Shown in pieces: positions 1 to 12,239 of a stretch of DNA of 64,000 nucleotides. The stretch covers positions 186,001 through 250,000 of the forward strand of contig PDHQ01000025.1 of the NCBI GenBank assembly GCA_003339415.1, written 5' to 3'. The translations under genes and the position numbers were made by a program. The DNA comes from Ophiocordyceps camponoti-saundersi (nom. inval.) (Eukaryota; Ascomycota; Sordariomycetes; Hypocreales; Ophiocordycipitaceae). The notes below the pieces were generated by a model. The model was not told the DNA's origin and did no database searches. It saw nothing but the letters and a program-made list of their open reading frames with translations. Positions within the stretch are counted from its first letter, which is position 1. The number at the start of each line of letters is the position of its first letter.

Positions 1-869
1 CCAGTCCACAATGGTGATCCTTGAGGTGAGAGACTTCCCTTTCCAGGAGTCTTCACAGACGGTTCTCTTAATATTCACTCTGTGGTGTTGAGAGTCTTCA
101 CACATTGCCAGTTGGAAGGGATGCTAACACGAGCAAATCACGTTTCGCTTACCGGCACTCGTCATATTCCTAGAGCTTCTACAGTTCTGGTTCTGTTCCG
201 TCTTTCACTGAATCTCCGGATAGCAATACATGCATGATCTACGTGTGCGAATACACGGCGCAAGACAATCAACTTGAAGCGCTAGGGAAGAGCATACTTT
301 TGTTCTTTGGGACCGGAAAAGGAGTGCCTTGGTCTTTGGGGATGATCTGGCTCAACACGTTGTCGTCCCCAAGTCGGCAGGGACGATCAAAGGACAGAGA
401 AGTATGTCCATGATGGAAACGAAACAAAGTCTCACATGGGGCTGATCAGTTACCTCTCGTGCCGGCTGTGCAGCAGGAATTGTCGTTGAGTGAGAGAGAT
501 GCCGCCAATATTGTGCAGAGGTCGAGGGAGGATACACCAACGTGGACACCAACGTGGAGAGTGAAGAGATCAAGGCATCACCGCACAAGAAATCCTGGAG
601 AAAGACGACTGAGGAGAAACCCCGGAAAGCGCGATTCCTGGCAGGTTTATTCCATCGGCTACCGGCATTTCTGTGAAGTAACCCATTGGAAAAGACATGG
701 CATCGACAAGATCTCCTCAAAAGAAGGGAAATACACCTCGGCGATAAACTTCGTGGACTGGGTACATATGGACTGTTGCCATCCTCACTATCGTTCATCA
801 AAATGCCATAATGTCTGGACATGATGAATCCGCGGGGACACTTCTACAACGAGGCCACTCGGTAAAGAG
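1..869. other. Gene-free stretch at window start
   Basis: Overlapping open frames exist on both strands, but none shows a recognisable domain or convincing protein composition. I see no RNA gene or clear repeat here. Confidence 0.4.
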
Positions 870-1400
870 TACCCTATCGGACTGTATCGCACACCGGCTT
901 CTTCTTCACAACTTGTAGGTTGTTTCTGAACAGGCTATACGGCTCCTGATGGAATTCTGACGCTAGGCGGGGGCGAACAGAAGAGATAGGAATGGGTATG
1001 TCCTGTCGGGTGGGTTGCGAACAGAACAGCAAAGAGACTTGGAGTGCCTTCGACCCTTTAAACTGGATCGCTCATCGCCTTCTTCTTTTACAACAAGTAG
1101 GTTGTTCCCGGACAGGCCATACGGCTTCTTTGGACTCTAACGCTGGGTGTGCGGGCATAAGTGATAGGAACGGCTACGACCTGTCGGGGTTGCCAACGGA
1201 ACAGCAGAGACTTGGAGTACCTCCGACCCTCTGGAGGTGGAGTTCTTCTCCGATTCCATCCTTCATCCTTACAGCTTGTACGTTGTTCCCGGACAGGCTA
1301 GACGGCTTCTTTGGATTCTAACGCTGGGCGTGCTTGCAGAAGAGATAGGAATGGGTATGTCCTGTCTGGGCAGCCCAAGCTATTGGAACAGGAGAACCTA
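870..1400. repeat. Three degenerate tandem copies of a ~182 bp unit
   Basis: The block reading like GTAGGTTGTTCCCGGACAGG recurs near 916, 1097 and 1278. In each copy it is followed by a 'TACGGCTTCTTTGGA...TCTAACGCTGGG' stretch and a 'GATAGGAATGGGTATGTCCTGTC' stretch. Copies differ by substitutions and small indels, so the array is old. The spacing is about 181-182 bp, not a multiple of three, so no frame runs through the array. Confidence 0.7.
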
Positions 1401-2184
1401 GAGAGACGGTTATCTGCTGCGAAGAACTTGACCCCCCGGAAGCGCAAGGCTCCAAGACCACCTGTGGATTGCCGATTGGGCCGTGGCTGGACCGGCACCT
1501 TGACCCTACACTCACCAGTTGAACATCTCTCAGAAATGTTCTGGCTAGCCCCCTCGTCAAGTATGAGCGCGAATCTCGTCGTCATGGGAAACTTGCTAAG
1601 CCATGTCACAGCAATGGACAAGGACAAGGTGTTTCGTGGGCCTGCAACACAAGCAACTCCAAGCTTCATCGCTGTTATCGGAGACCCAAGGCAATTCGAC
1701 TTTTTGCTTCATCCTCACCATTATCATCAGCCCCCGCCAAGGTGCATAATTTCTGCCAACCGAGTCACCATCCATCACATATTTCTCCCACATGACAAGC
1801 TAATCATCCGACAGATGGGAGCTGGCATGGCAGGAGGAATCTTCACCGATGTGAGCTTTTCGGGAAAGGAGTTCACAGTCCCGGCCGTCAATATCAGGAT
1901 TCGAGTCCGAGACAACAACCTGAAAAGAACACTGTGCAGCCGGACCTCAAGTGGACAACAATGTAAGCCGCCATTACCACTCGGAAGCCCCCGGTGTCTT
2001 TCCTCTCCCGTCTCTCAGCCCCAATTCTTCACAGGACAAAGGATCTCCGCCTCATCTACCACGTTGCCAGTCTCTATCATGAGCTAGCTAACAACCTCTG
2101 AGAAACTCATGATCAAAGCTTATGGCGGGATTGATCTCATGATTTGGGATCTTATCTGGGGGAAATACCAAGACTCGCGACTCG

Positions 2185-2502
2185 TGAACGCTGCGGGTCT
2201 ACATGGACCTCATTTTTGGAAACGGCGCAGCCAAGGAACTCTTCACACCACTCAATGATTTATTTCTTGATCAGCATATTGAGATAGCTCTTAAGAAGGG
2301 CGAGATCGCAATTATCCCGGACATCCAGCCCAGCAACGGTGAAATCGGAACTCATCCTGTTTTGGACGACGACAAGCTCCTCTCGTCGACGTTGATCTGG
2401 AAGAACTGGAAGCCGTGTGCGATGAAGTATATCGTGTTACCTGGGGACAACAGCGGGAATTGGAGCAATGAACTGGTCAAATTGGTATGTCGGAGTCCTT
2501 GA
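2185..2502 (+). pseudogene. Relic of fungal HNH-endonuclease-type protein, C-terminal part
   Basis: An open frame from 2203 begins MDLIFGNGAAKELF and continues with a stretch close to NDLFLDQHIEIALKKG and then IAIIPDI. This order (a D-x-I-F-G entry, an 'ELF...N-x-L-x-L' segment, then 'xIVPD') is how I remember the region after the AAHL motif in the fungal HNH_2 family. The expected upstream half with the catalytic histidines is not intact. An open stretch at 1311-2087 ends in an 'IRVRDNNLKRT-CSRT' segment that could be its degraded N-terminal part, separated by about 115 bp with stops. The family assignment is from memory and not searched. Confidence 0.45.
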
Positions 2503-2970
2503 TCATCTGAGTAAACCCCCCCTTCTTGCCCCCCTGAGAGTTTGTATGTATCACGAATAAAGACTAAAGGAAGTTCAGTTTGGTTTCCAACCGCGAGGCG
2601 CGCCTTTCGAGAACGTGCCTTGTAATAAGAAAAGACCAACCCCATCGCCTGGCTGGCAATGGAGGTGTGCTGCCGGGCCCGCGAACGTGAGATGCCCTGC
2701 CAATGCCGTGATGTGAAATTGTTGTCAAAGACTAACTCTGCCAGTGCTGCGTGGTCAATGAATCCCTTGGCTTATGACCACTGCTTGTTTCCAGAAAAGC
2801 AAGTCTTTCCGGATGCCAACCTTGTCCCAAACTGCTGTACGCATTGCCGGAACCAGATGAATATGCTCGAACCCGTACAAGGTTGCGGGAAAGGCTCTTG
2901 TTGGGGATTACGTCGACGACGAAGAGAGAAGCTGACTGTTGTCGGGTCTGTCCTCACGTATCAAAAGGAG
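2503..2970 (+). other. Cysteine-rich decayed reading frame, no assignable gene
   Basis: A frame at 2659-3132 carries CCTHC followed by a C-G-K-G-x-C-W element, spaced somewhat like a zinc-binding module, then runs into the arginine-rich tandem repeat. I cannot identify a family. No start context, intron or partner supports a functional gene. Confidence 0.25.
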
Positions 2971-3100
2971 GGACGTCTATCGCGAACCAGAAGGGAACGC
3001 GTCTCTCAGGAGTCGAAGGAGAGGCGTCTATCACGAACCAGAAGGGAAGCATCTCTGAAGAGTTGCAGAAGAGGCGTCTCCGAAGAGGGGCAGAAGAGAT
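2971..3100. repeat. Minisatellite, ~51 bp period, 2.5 copies
   Basis: Units begin GGACGTCTATCGCGAACC at 2971, GGCGTCTATCACGAACC at 3023 and GGCGTCTCCGAAGAGG at 3073. The first two are close copies and the third is truncated. In the plus frame they would encode an Arg/Ser/Glu-rich repeat, but nothing shows that this is translated. Confidence 0.7.
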
Positions 3101-6100
3101 CGCTTCAGGAGACTCTGTTCATGGCCGCATAACACAGCTATATGGTGACATCATTCATCGTTGAGCTCAACTCAGCAGCTACGAGATCGCAGCTCGTGAT
3201 GGAAAAATCTCATGCCTGAGTACGTTAATCCTCCTCACAATTTCTTCGGGTTATACTAATCTATATAATCTAGCGGCACGACCGCCTTGGTTTTTACTGG
3301 GGAGGAGTCTCGTGGGGCTTCGGCCACCGTCAATAACAACGAGGACCCTGCCACAGCCCAAGACATCTGGGACGGAGAAAATACCTAGTCACGGAGACCC
3401 CTTAGGCCCAGCCACGGCCGCTGTCGTCACTCACGCGGGCGAAGAAAATAGCCCAGAAGACGCCAAAGGTCCAGTCACAGCCTTCCACTTCAAAGGCGAA
3501 GAGAATAAACCTCTGAGTCCACTCCGGCCCTGTCACAGCCGGAGCCCAATCCTCGACGCAGTGCTCAGGAGATGACTGAGAAAGCCGCGGACTATTGATC
3601 AAGTTCGAAGCTCGTTGTCTGGAAAATCGAGGACGAAATAGTACAAGCAGTCGGCCATTTGTCCGGATATTTCTCGAGCAGCCTTGTTCTCGGCCAGTCT
3701 CATCATTCTTGACTCAACGTCATACTGGAAATGGCGTTCCCCAGCTCGAGAAGCCTTCAAACGAAGCCTTTGCTTGCCTCCTCGTCCTTCCCCCGACCAA
3801 GTGTACTCAACCTCTAAAAGATCACCCGTCTTTGAATCGGATAATTCGGCGGTTGGCGATATTTTTCATGACGGATCTGTCTTTTTTCTCACTCGTCTTC
3901 GCATTCTACTTTCGGGATCTCACGTGAATACGATCACCGGTGATGGGCGGCTGTATTCCTTCATGGACAACGGGGGAAATCTAGTGATTTATGATTTACC
4001 CCCTGTTTTTCCTCGGGTCTGGATCATCAAAAGGAACTCCATGTCTCTGGTTTCTGAAGGGGAGTCGTAAGATTCTTCTTTCGACGTGGTGCGACTCTAA
4101 ATCTACTGTGGCATCGGCATCTCTCAACCGTGCTCGAGCCGATGCCGTCTCAATTGCTGCCGTGCTTGGAATTCGCTCGCTCTGCCGCCGGCCCAAGGAT
4201 ACCATCATGAAACGATCTTCGGCCTTCGAATAAAAGAAATGTGCCCTGAATACGAGGGATTGGCCGTGGGAGTGAGTTGAATAGAAGGTCTCATCCGCAG
4301 GAGATCACGAGCTAAACTAATCAAACAGGACTCTGAGATGGCTGTACTGTCGAAACCAGGCTACCAGATTTCCCTTCATGCGAGAACGTACGGCTCTGCC
4401 ACTATGCCTGCTAGGAACAGGCGTCACGGACGGCGCGGACTTGCCACGCCTCTGTATGTATCTGTCCAGGCTCGTGAAACTAATTGAGTCAAGACTGACA
4501 TTGAGGTGGTAGTCAACGGCTGATGCGGAACGACAGTGACAGAGTGGAACCGGCCCGCGATTGACAGCGACGATGAAAACCAGCCAGGCTTCTTCTTTGA
4601 TGACCAAGAGCTATGAAAGAGTCACGTAAAGCTGTCAAGGACCGAGTCCCAAAACGAGTGTGGCGACGTCGAAGCGGAGGCAGCACCGGCCGATGTGCGA
4701 AACAGCTTCTCCCGTGCGGCTCGGACCGAACAAGAGGGGAGCTTATACGCCGCGTTGGAAGGAAACGCCAGCAGGCAGAAGATGCACCTACATAAGGTTG
4801 AAGGTGAGCCGCCTTTACCTCTCGTTCCAGTTCTCGTCACCCAAGAAGGAGGAACGGTTTCTAACTTTTAGTGGAAGTTTTAAGCAACATCACCGCTCTG
4901 GTTCATCGCTATCCTCGCTCATCTATCGGATGAGTTTCTCTCAGACCCTGGACACCAGAACTCAGACTCGTTGAAATTGACAATTCAAGTTCGCCAGCAG
5001 CTGGTCAGAATCCATTCGCAGTCAATGGCATTCACGATCTCCTTGCCCGGATTTCCGGGGCTTAGACTTTTGGCGTTGGGGCTCCTTCGACGACGGGGAG
5101 GCATCTCCGGAGCAGATGGAGCTGCAGAAACTTATATTCGCCTTTCACTACATGTTTTGATGCAGGAATTCGACTTCGATGATCATCAACACAGGGTCGC
5201 AAACTGCCTGCGTTAAGGATTAACTCTCCCCGGGAGACTGCAGCACCTCATCCGGGAAAGACTGGCATGAGAATGAGAAAGACGTTGGGGGATCGCTTGG
5301 CCGATACATTCGAAAGAACCACCTCTTAGGCTTTGTAGAAGAATTGGGACAAGTGCAGGAGCCGGAGATTGCGATCCAAAAAGGAGTGTGATGGAAGAGA
5401 ACACAAGAGTGTTGGATCCAGGCGATTGCAGTCATCGCCATACCATCTGGACAGCTATACCATGGACGAAGACAAGTGCTAACCGGTCTTCGTTCCTTGC
5501 CTCCTTCGTTCGTGGCTAAAGACGCCACGTTTGAATCTGCTCAAAGTGGTTTGGAGCACCTCTTAAGAACCCGCCCAACGGACGACTCCTGCTGCGAGAT
5601 TGGGCCATCAGGTCAGAAGATGGGACTGGAAACGACTACGAACATTTGATCATTTGGGCAGTTAGAAGCCTCTGTGCTGTAGGAGCGAACGAGCTGGGTA
5701 TCAAGAGGTCCGGTTTGTCCACGAGGTCAAGCAACATCTTGCCTCTCGCCCCAGCGAACCGGGACGCCCCCGGAACGGACAACAACGACGAAGACGATAT
5801 CAATAATGCGGCTGTCGATATTATGGTCAAGCTATTCGCCCGAATCACAAAAAGCAATAGCGTTGTCATGGGCGCGTCGCTGTCGAGAGAGAGTTGCCCA
5901 AAACATGCTCACCATCATCATCATTCATTTCTGCTCGGCATCATTTTTGCACTCTCTGTCTGCTGTTTCCGGAGATGACATTTCACGACGAGACGAAGGT
6001 GTCAAGGACAACAACAAAGACCAACTATGAGAACGCTACAGACGTTTCCGCGCGCCTGGCTTCCTAGGTCCTGTCAACGGAAGCGGTCCTTGTCGATGGC

Positions 6101-6639
6101 TCAAGGAATACTTACACCAATCAACGAGCTGAAGTGGTTCACCAGGGACTCTTCTATGTGCACCGGTTCCTGGTTTGCAACAAGAGCAGTAGTAGCAACA
6201 GCCGCAGAAGCAACTTGCCGGAGAGGAACCCGCTCAACGAGTCCCCGTCGGCTGGTCGTGGCACTACCTGACAGAAGATGATCTGAAAGGAATGGCTTCG
6301 ACTGCTGGTACGAATTATCACTGGGTCTTATTCACGAAGACCAGGAACCAGGAACGAGGCATTCGACAGGCTCAAGGCTTGGAAGAAAAGCGTTGACGCC
6401 ACCGCCGGCGGCTGCGGCGTACAGGTCATGGCCTTCGACATTCGGTGTTCACTAAACCATCGACACTTATTGTCACCATTTCAGGCAGTTCGCTGAACAG
6501 CCGAGTCCTGGCAGGGGAATGGATTCCATGGCTGGTCGTCCGATCCATGTGAGGCAAAGTTTTGATCATTTGCGCCTACGCACAGCAGAAGGAAGTTTAT
6601 CAAGACCTATTTACTCGAATTCGTCCCTCGCCTATTGTT
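3101..6639. other. Decayed, gene-poor stretch
   Basis: Only short frames are present. The most protein-like are an Asp/Asn-rich stretch near 5750-5850 and one near 6235-6400 (containing WSWHYLTEDDLKG). Both are cut by stops and match no family I recognise. A weak ~63 bp periodicity ('CCAGTCACAGCC') occurs at 3390-3560. A short dispersed block at 6556-6592 recurs at 34789-34827. Confidence 0.35.
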
Positions 6640-6800
6640 GCGGATTGCTTGTCTGTCCGAACGATCGATGATTCGCAATCCCATCAGGCCGAACTCGTCA
6701 TTATCGACCTGGTCCGAGGAACAAGACTGTATCCGAGTCAAGGCCTGCTATGATTGCGGGAAGACGGGAGCCAAAGGTTATATGGTATGTGTCGTCTTAT
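6640..6800 (+). repeat. Dispersed coding-like repeat, 'QAELVIID...ACYDCGK' copy
   Basis: At 6685-6720 a segment reads QAELVIIDLVRG and recurs diverged at 43968-44010 (QAELVIIDVVRS). Immediately after, 6735-6775 reads VKACYDCGKTGAKG, which recurs at 13765-13815 as AKACYDCGKVGSK, followed in both places by a GT that could be an old splice donor. These look like fragments of one decayed repeated gene family with a short CxxC element. Function unknown. Confidence 0.4.
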
Positions 6801-8149
6801 GTTCTTCCTCGACTTGACTCTGTATTAACTCGGACATGTAGGTTGCGGAGTCGGGCGTGGCCGCCGCGAAGGCGTGATATTTGGTAGCTTACTGTCCTCT
6901 TATTGAGGATAAGAAGCTTGAGGTTCGTCTGAAATGAAGAAACGAAATGACAAACAAAGACTAACAAAAAGCAGCACCTGCGGCTCAGACGAGAGGCTTT
7001 GCAGAAGCGCGAATCCAGCGCGGTGAAGGAGGGGGGGGATCTGCTGGTTTTTGAAGACATTTCGACCCCCTTTCATTCCACAAGAGGAAGGGAAACTTGG
7101 AACGCCCCTCTTGAGACACCTCTGAAGCCAGTCCCGCTCGGAAATCTATCCAAGGTCCGGCATCACCACTATTCAGGGTTCAAACGCCGCGCCGGACGTG
7201 ATCGCAGCGACGGAGGCAAGGACGGCAGCGAAACCGAAAGCAACCTACCTCAAGCGTCGAATCAACCATCTGGATCTTCTAACCCTCATACCGGATGATA
7301 ACGTGACGGCTCAGCACCTGGAGCTTGATGTCAACGCTCAGCGGAATCTGACAATCGCCCACCACGCGACTGAGCTTTTACGTGGCGACTCTGAGACTGA
7401 CTCCGTGCGGTGCAAACCGGTCAGGGTGTAGTACCTCCCCGAGGTCGGCCTGCACGCGTCCCCCCCCCGTTTGTGGCCAAAAGCTGAGGGGTGGACCGAC
7501 TGTGGTCCTGGGGATGGACACAACTAAACTCACCCCGTCATGGCAACGTTTTTTTCTTCAGAGTGGTAATCCCCGAAACCACTAAAATCTTGGGAGACGG
7601 GCGAGGTCAATGGAAGAAGGCACAACAGGGATAAAGACAAGGCGGCCTCAGAGACCGAGTCTCACCTCTCACTCTCAGTAATATATGCGCACAACTGAAC
7701 TCGATCCCCCGAAAGTTTAAGCTCCCTCCACACACTTACAGAGAGCAAGACACATGGCTCCAGGCCCGCGGCAAAGTCTTCCCTTCACACGTCCCACAAC
7801 CGCGCGGAGAACCGTTCTATAGACGCCGTCTGCCTTTGGCAGCCAGCCTCAGTTCGAATCACGCTCTATTTCGCATTAAGACGCCCAAGTGTACCAACTG
7901 GCATCCCAATCTTCAGACGCCCCCAACCGATTATGCCCAAAGTCACCTCCTTGGCAGACTGGGCATGACCTGACCGGGATCCAGGCATGGCCAATCCAGA
8001 CAACCATTTGGTGGGAACCTGATTCAAAGACAGCTCGACGAATTGGAGAAAGAAGATCAAGCTTGAGATGCAGTTGAAGGAGACACGCTGAACACGCAAA
8101 CGCGTTCTGACCCGGACATTTCCTGGCATATCTGACTGCAAGTCGCGCC
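6801..8149. other. Gene-free stretch
   Basis: I find only short overlapping frames. One near 7000-7200 reads plausibly as protein (LLVFEDISTPFHS) but is isolated. A GTTCGAATC string near 7850 lacks the paired arms of a tRNA. Confidence 0.35.
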
Positions 8150-8530
8150 CCGGCGTCGTCCCGGCGCAAGGTGGTAAAGGGGAATCAGATTCGTCTGGTC
8201 CCCTGCGCCCCTTGCGTCGGACGGCTGGCGGATCAGGCCCATTGAAGGAACATGCTTGTGGTTCACAGTTGTGGACAGGACCCGGACTTCCAAGCCGGTA
8301 CCCGGAGCGGCTTTCAGATACCACAGACCGCCAAAGCGGCAGAACGCGGATTGTCTTTCTTGTTGTTTCCTTACTGATCGTCGTTGATTCAACCGGGAAA
8401 AAACACTCTTGTCGAATTTTACCGCCGCAATTACTCAGACGTTGAAACCTCGGGGCAGGATCTTTGAAAGAACTCTACGGCAACGAGGACGCTATTGTGG
8501 CCGCCTTTCACGATACCCGTCGACAAGTCT
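8150..8530 (+). repeat. Dispersed coding-like repeat: CxxC block plus 'ELYGNEDAI' block
   Basis: Positions 8158-8245 match 13651-13738 at roughly 85% by eye (shared TCCCGGCGCAAGGTGGT and TCCCCTGCGCCCCTT). Translated, both give RRKVVKG followed by RLVPCAP; here the next residues are CVGRLA, a CxxC pattern. Positions 8465-8520 (ELYGNEDAIVAAF) match 44401-44450 (ELYGNEDAILAAW). I read these as relics of one repeated fungal gene or element family, possibly zinc-binding. No intact copy is in the window. Confidence 0.45.
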
Positions 8531-9284
8531 GAGGAAACTGGAAGCGCAGTCACAGGCAGCAGCTCATGCACTTTCGGCATCTCGCACGACAGGAAGGACA
8601 TAATCCTTTACCTTCCTCCCGTGATAGCCTCACTGCCCCTCGGACGGGATTTCTAGACAGTACTCATCGTCGCCACGACGTGCTCTCGGCTTCCTATTAC
8701 ACGGCGTCGTCATGAACACTGCTGCAACTTTCAGGTCATGGCCCGCTCTTCCCACCCCAGCAGTGGCACTCACAGGAAAGACATGAATGATATTCATGGC
8801 TCCAACCTCTACTCCTATCGTCTACACTACCTATCTCGGAAATCAAGCTTTATTCCGCTGCTCGAGCAATGTTCCAACTTACCTGAATCAACATGTCGAT
8901 TACACTCATCGCAGCATCAAAACCCAGCGAGGACCAGCAGGCAAATCGGGCTGTCCTGTTCCGACCCCCGAACAGGAGGACGTCATAAGCGTCGTGCTTC
9001 ATCGCGCCCAACGGCAGACCTTCACCACAATACGCGACTGGACAAACAGAAACAACACAAAAGGGAATGTACCTTGCCGCGTGAGGAGAGACATCTCTTC
9101 GCTGCATCGCCTTGGACGCCTGAGCCTCGCAACTCGACTGCGCTCAATCTGATCCCGAGAGAAACCATGGTATCGCTGATGCCGTCAAACCAAATCTGCG
9201 AGTATGTCGGCGGTGATGCTCTCATCCAGTAGCAGCAGCAAGCACTCCGGTGGGGGGTGCTTCCGCTGAAGTCACAACTTCTTC
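8531..9284. other. Gene-free stretch
   Basis: A 164-codon plus frame at 8738-9232 and its neighbours show no domain and a composition typical of chance frames. No repeat is obvious. Confidence 0.3.
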
Positions 9285-9429
9285 TTGAAGCTCTTTAAGA
9301 AGGAGGCCTGGGGGATCGCATCCAGCATCGGCCGCCAACCGTGCTGCTTCTTCGATGGACTGATTACGCCTCGGTCCAAAAGAGACGGGAAAGAAAGACG
9401 ACACCAGGAAGGAACCGAAAAAACCAAGA

Positions 9430-10165
9430 CGAAAGATGCAATGCTTCAGCCTACACGTGGCCGTGTGACAAAACCTCGTCCCAGGGTGGAATTTGACCTC
9501 GACGATTTGCATGAGTTGCAACGGGGGGAACTTGAGCAGGAGATCCGACGTCGTTCTGTGATACCCGCGTCTGATGATGAAGCCGATAATAATGCCGGCG
9601 AAGGACCTGCACCCAGAGATACACCTGTTTCCAGAGATACACCAGTCCTTCCTCGAGGTTATCGTGGCCTTCACGATGCGACTCTCATAAGTTGCAAGCC
9701 ATGCCCATTGCGGAGTACAAGTCGATCAAAACGGTGGATGACATCGTCCAAAAGATGGAAGATTTCCGTGAGAGAGTGAAAGACGCGGCCATCACCATTC
9801 ATAACAAGGTTTCAACGCCCGGTCTCAGAAAATTGGGGAGAATTGGGTTGGGGCTGGCGGGGAGTGAGGCAGCCGCGGACGTCGTCGCAGCGGTGGTATG
9901 AGGCCTGTCGTTTCGAAGTTGGTCCTGAGAATCACGGGCCACTGCAAGGAGTTTCAAAGGTTTGGAGCTTCTCCGTCTCGATGATTATGTTCTGGGATGC
10001 CAGAGCCGCGCTCAATGCGATGTCGACGCTGAGGAACAGCGTGTCAAACCTGCGAAGAGTGCAATTCTCGACTTGTGGCTCGGTTCTCCCGAGCATGAGG
10101 AGAACCATGAACTTGCGGCCAAGGACAATCACCCTGGATCGAACTCGGGAAAAACCATCACATAA
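9430..10165 (+). pseudogene. Unrecognised decayed protein-coding relic
   Basis: Three pieces in different frames read like real protein in order. A charged segment at about 9440-9660 contains FDLDDLHELQRGELEQEI. An amphipathic segment at 9692-9901 contains TVDDIVQKMEDFRERVKDA and ends Gly/Ala-rich. A third piece lies at 9962-10165 (ELLRLDDYVLG...). They are separated by stops and frame changes that I could not convert into introns with confidence. It may be a broken gene or a spliced gene I cannot resolve. I do not recognise the family. Confidence 0.3.
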
Positions 10166-10605
10166 GTGAACAACCATTCGAGGACTGTATGAAGATGGAA
10201 AGGCACCAGAAACGAAGGGCGTTCCAACTTCGAATGGGCTCTTCGTGGAATACGGCAAAAACTTCCCCCAGCAACTAGTTCGTGCATCCCTTGGTCGCAT
10301 TTGGCAGAGAAAAGACGAGGCAGACATGGAAGACCTCCCTCAGATCGATATCACACAGCATCGAGAAGACGCTCAGACCCAATCGACAAGTTGCACATTA
10401 CGCAGCGTAACTGTCTCCAAAGCAGAGTCTGAACCTGACGGATTGAAAGGCCGACAACGCGTTGTCAGGAGACCCAAGACATGGGCGACAATCAAGACAG
10501 GCAGTCAAACCAGGACGTCGTCTCACTTGGTGACGAACAACCCGTGTTGCGACTGTGGGTCGGGTCATCCAGAGAACCAACAGAGGTCTGATGTTGGGGG
10601 CATCG

Positions 10606-10745
10606 CATGACTGTCACTCACTCGATCAGTTTCTTTTTCCCCCCTAGCCATCACAGACTGGCTTCCTTCTTCTAGTCACATTCGATTCCCTCTTTACACT
10701 TTGCCTCACGGTGACGCTATCGCTTCATGCGAGAGCGTTATACCT
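10606..10745 (+). repeat. Dispersed hairpin-ended module, copy 1
   Basis: This ~140 bp block shares order and wording with 16437-16595 and 37128-37290: a TGAC/CACTCAC start, a pyrimidine tract with CCCCCC, a TTCTTCTAGTCA stretch, TTTGCCTC, then GGTGA and a hairpin. Here the hairpin spans 10713-10739. Its inner stem is TCGC/GCGA with a 5-nt loop, then an A·G mismatch (10719/10733), then a 6-bp outer stem GACGCT/AGCGTT ending in a G·T pair. Confidence 0.6.
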
Positions 10746-11441
10746 GAGATGCCGTGGGGTTAGTAAGGGAAATTCGTCGTGCCGCGTGGAAAAAAAATGC
10801 TCTCTTCGTCAACTTCACTTTGTTAATCGTCAAAAACGCGTCAAATCTTCGTGTTTTTTTTTTTCGCGTTCGCACTTGACGTGTTTTTCTATATCCCAAG
10901 GGTTATCGTTATCTCGAGATTGCAAAATGTCCTCGTGGGAGACTCCTATGGACGTGGATTTTCCAGGATCTCCGTTTGGGTCGATCACAAAGAGCGTTGG
11001 GAACGGGAAGCTTTTCTATGCTATCCTTCAGACAACTGCAACCCGGAATGCCATTCAGATGCCGCGTTGGGAACGATGTCGGCGGATTCTTCTACGAAAC
11101 TCAAGTGTCGTGCGACTAACGTGAGTCTGTCAAATAGTCGTTTGGTTTGGGGAAAGCGAGAACTAACAAGATAAAATAGGACAGCGAGGAGAGGATTATG
11201 GCCTTACCGCCGAAGAGAAACGTGACTATTGCCTCTGCGACGCCTTTGCTCGCTATCGCAACGAGCAAAGTACGGACTTCGAGTACTGACAGTATTTTGT
11301 CTGGCGCCATCTCGTATCGGTTCTGGCCCCTTGCCGGCTTGTGACGATGGCTCAGTGATGGCCCGTAACAGGCAACAACAAGAGAAACGTTCTCCCAGCT
11401 TACTTGGCGAAATATCTGGAAGAGTTTCCCGATGACATGCT

Positions 11442-12238
11442 GTGACGGATTCACCAATCCTGGCTCTTGTGCTGCCGTCCAGTCCGGCACGACGAGCTAG
11501 TTCAGGCCGGTTCGCCAAACCAGATCGAACTTTGGACGATTGGAGAAGTCTCAAGGGAAATTTGATCAAGCTGGAGCACGCAGGCGGACCCATCTCACAA
11601 GGCAATGGCAGCTTTGTGGGAGTAGACCATCGGCTGGAACTACGACTGCCCAATGCTCAGGTTCATCAATCGTTCCCGCTGTTAGGAGGATGGAATGGTT
11701 GAGAGGGCAAAAGATGGAAGGAAATGGGAGGAATGGCGAGAGAGACAGAGACAGAGAAACAATGACCAAACGAATCAAGGACGGGGACGGCGGGGCGGAG
11801 TCACAGGTATGATGGTCTTTTATATTCCATTGCTTTTGTTGCTGTCTTCTGATCGTTTCTTTTGCAGCGAGTGAAAGGGGCCTGTCGTTCTTGGAGAGGA
11901 GCGGGATGTTCGGACTGGTCAGGGCCTTGGAGGAGACCGTCGAAGCTCAACGCCAACACCTGTCGTTGAAACTTGAATGGTGGAAACGATTACCAGACGG
12001 GTGGACAAAATTTCTCAGACTGGTGGAAACAACTGACAAACACGGTCTGGTCTTTCTGTTACCGGCAGAGAAATTGGTTGCCAGGAGTGGGCTATGGACC
12101 CCATCGTTGTCACCCACTCTACTATCCTCGGCCCTATTAAAAGATATTGTTATTCGCCGCATAGAGATGATCTTATCATTTTGCCCTTTGGCACCGGCCT
12201 ATTCGACTCCCGCTGGCGGCAGCACTGCCTTGCTGTAA
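11442..12238 (+). pseudogene. Two short coding-like segments, unrecognised
   Basis: A frame at 11442-11702 contains LDDWRSLKGNLIKLEHAG. A second at 11891-12238 contains ALEETVEAQRQHLSLKLEWW and PDGWTKFLRLVETTDKHGLV. Both have more plausible protein composition than the surrounding frames, but they lie in different frames with intervening stops. No domain is recognised. They may be relics of one gene. Confidence 0.25.
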
Positions 12239-12239
12239 T

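Noticed and set aside
7840..7870. Possible tRNA (GTTCGAATC near 7850; similar strings near 1899 and 50503)
   Set aside because: No acceptor, D or anticodon arms can be paired around any of them.
9222..9674. 150-codon minus-strand frame
   Set aside because: It is antisense to the more protein-like plus-strand relic and has no domain.
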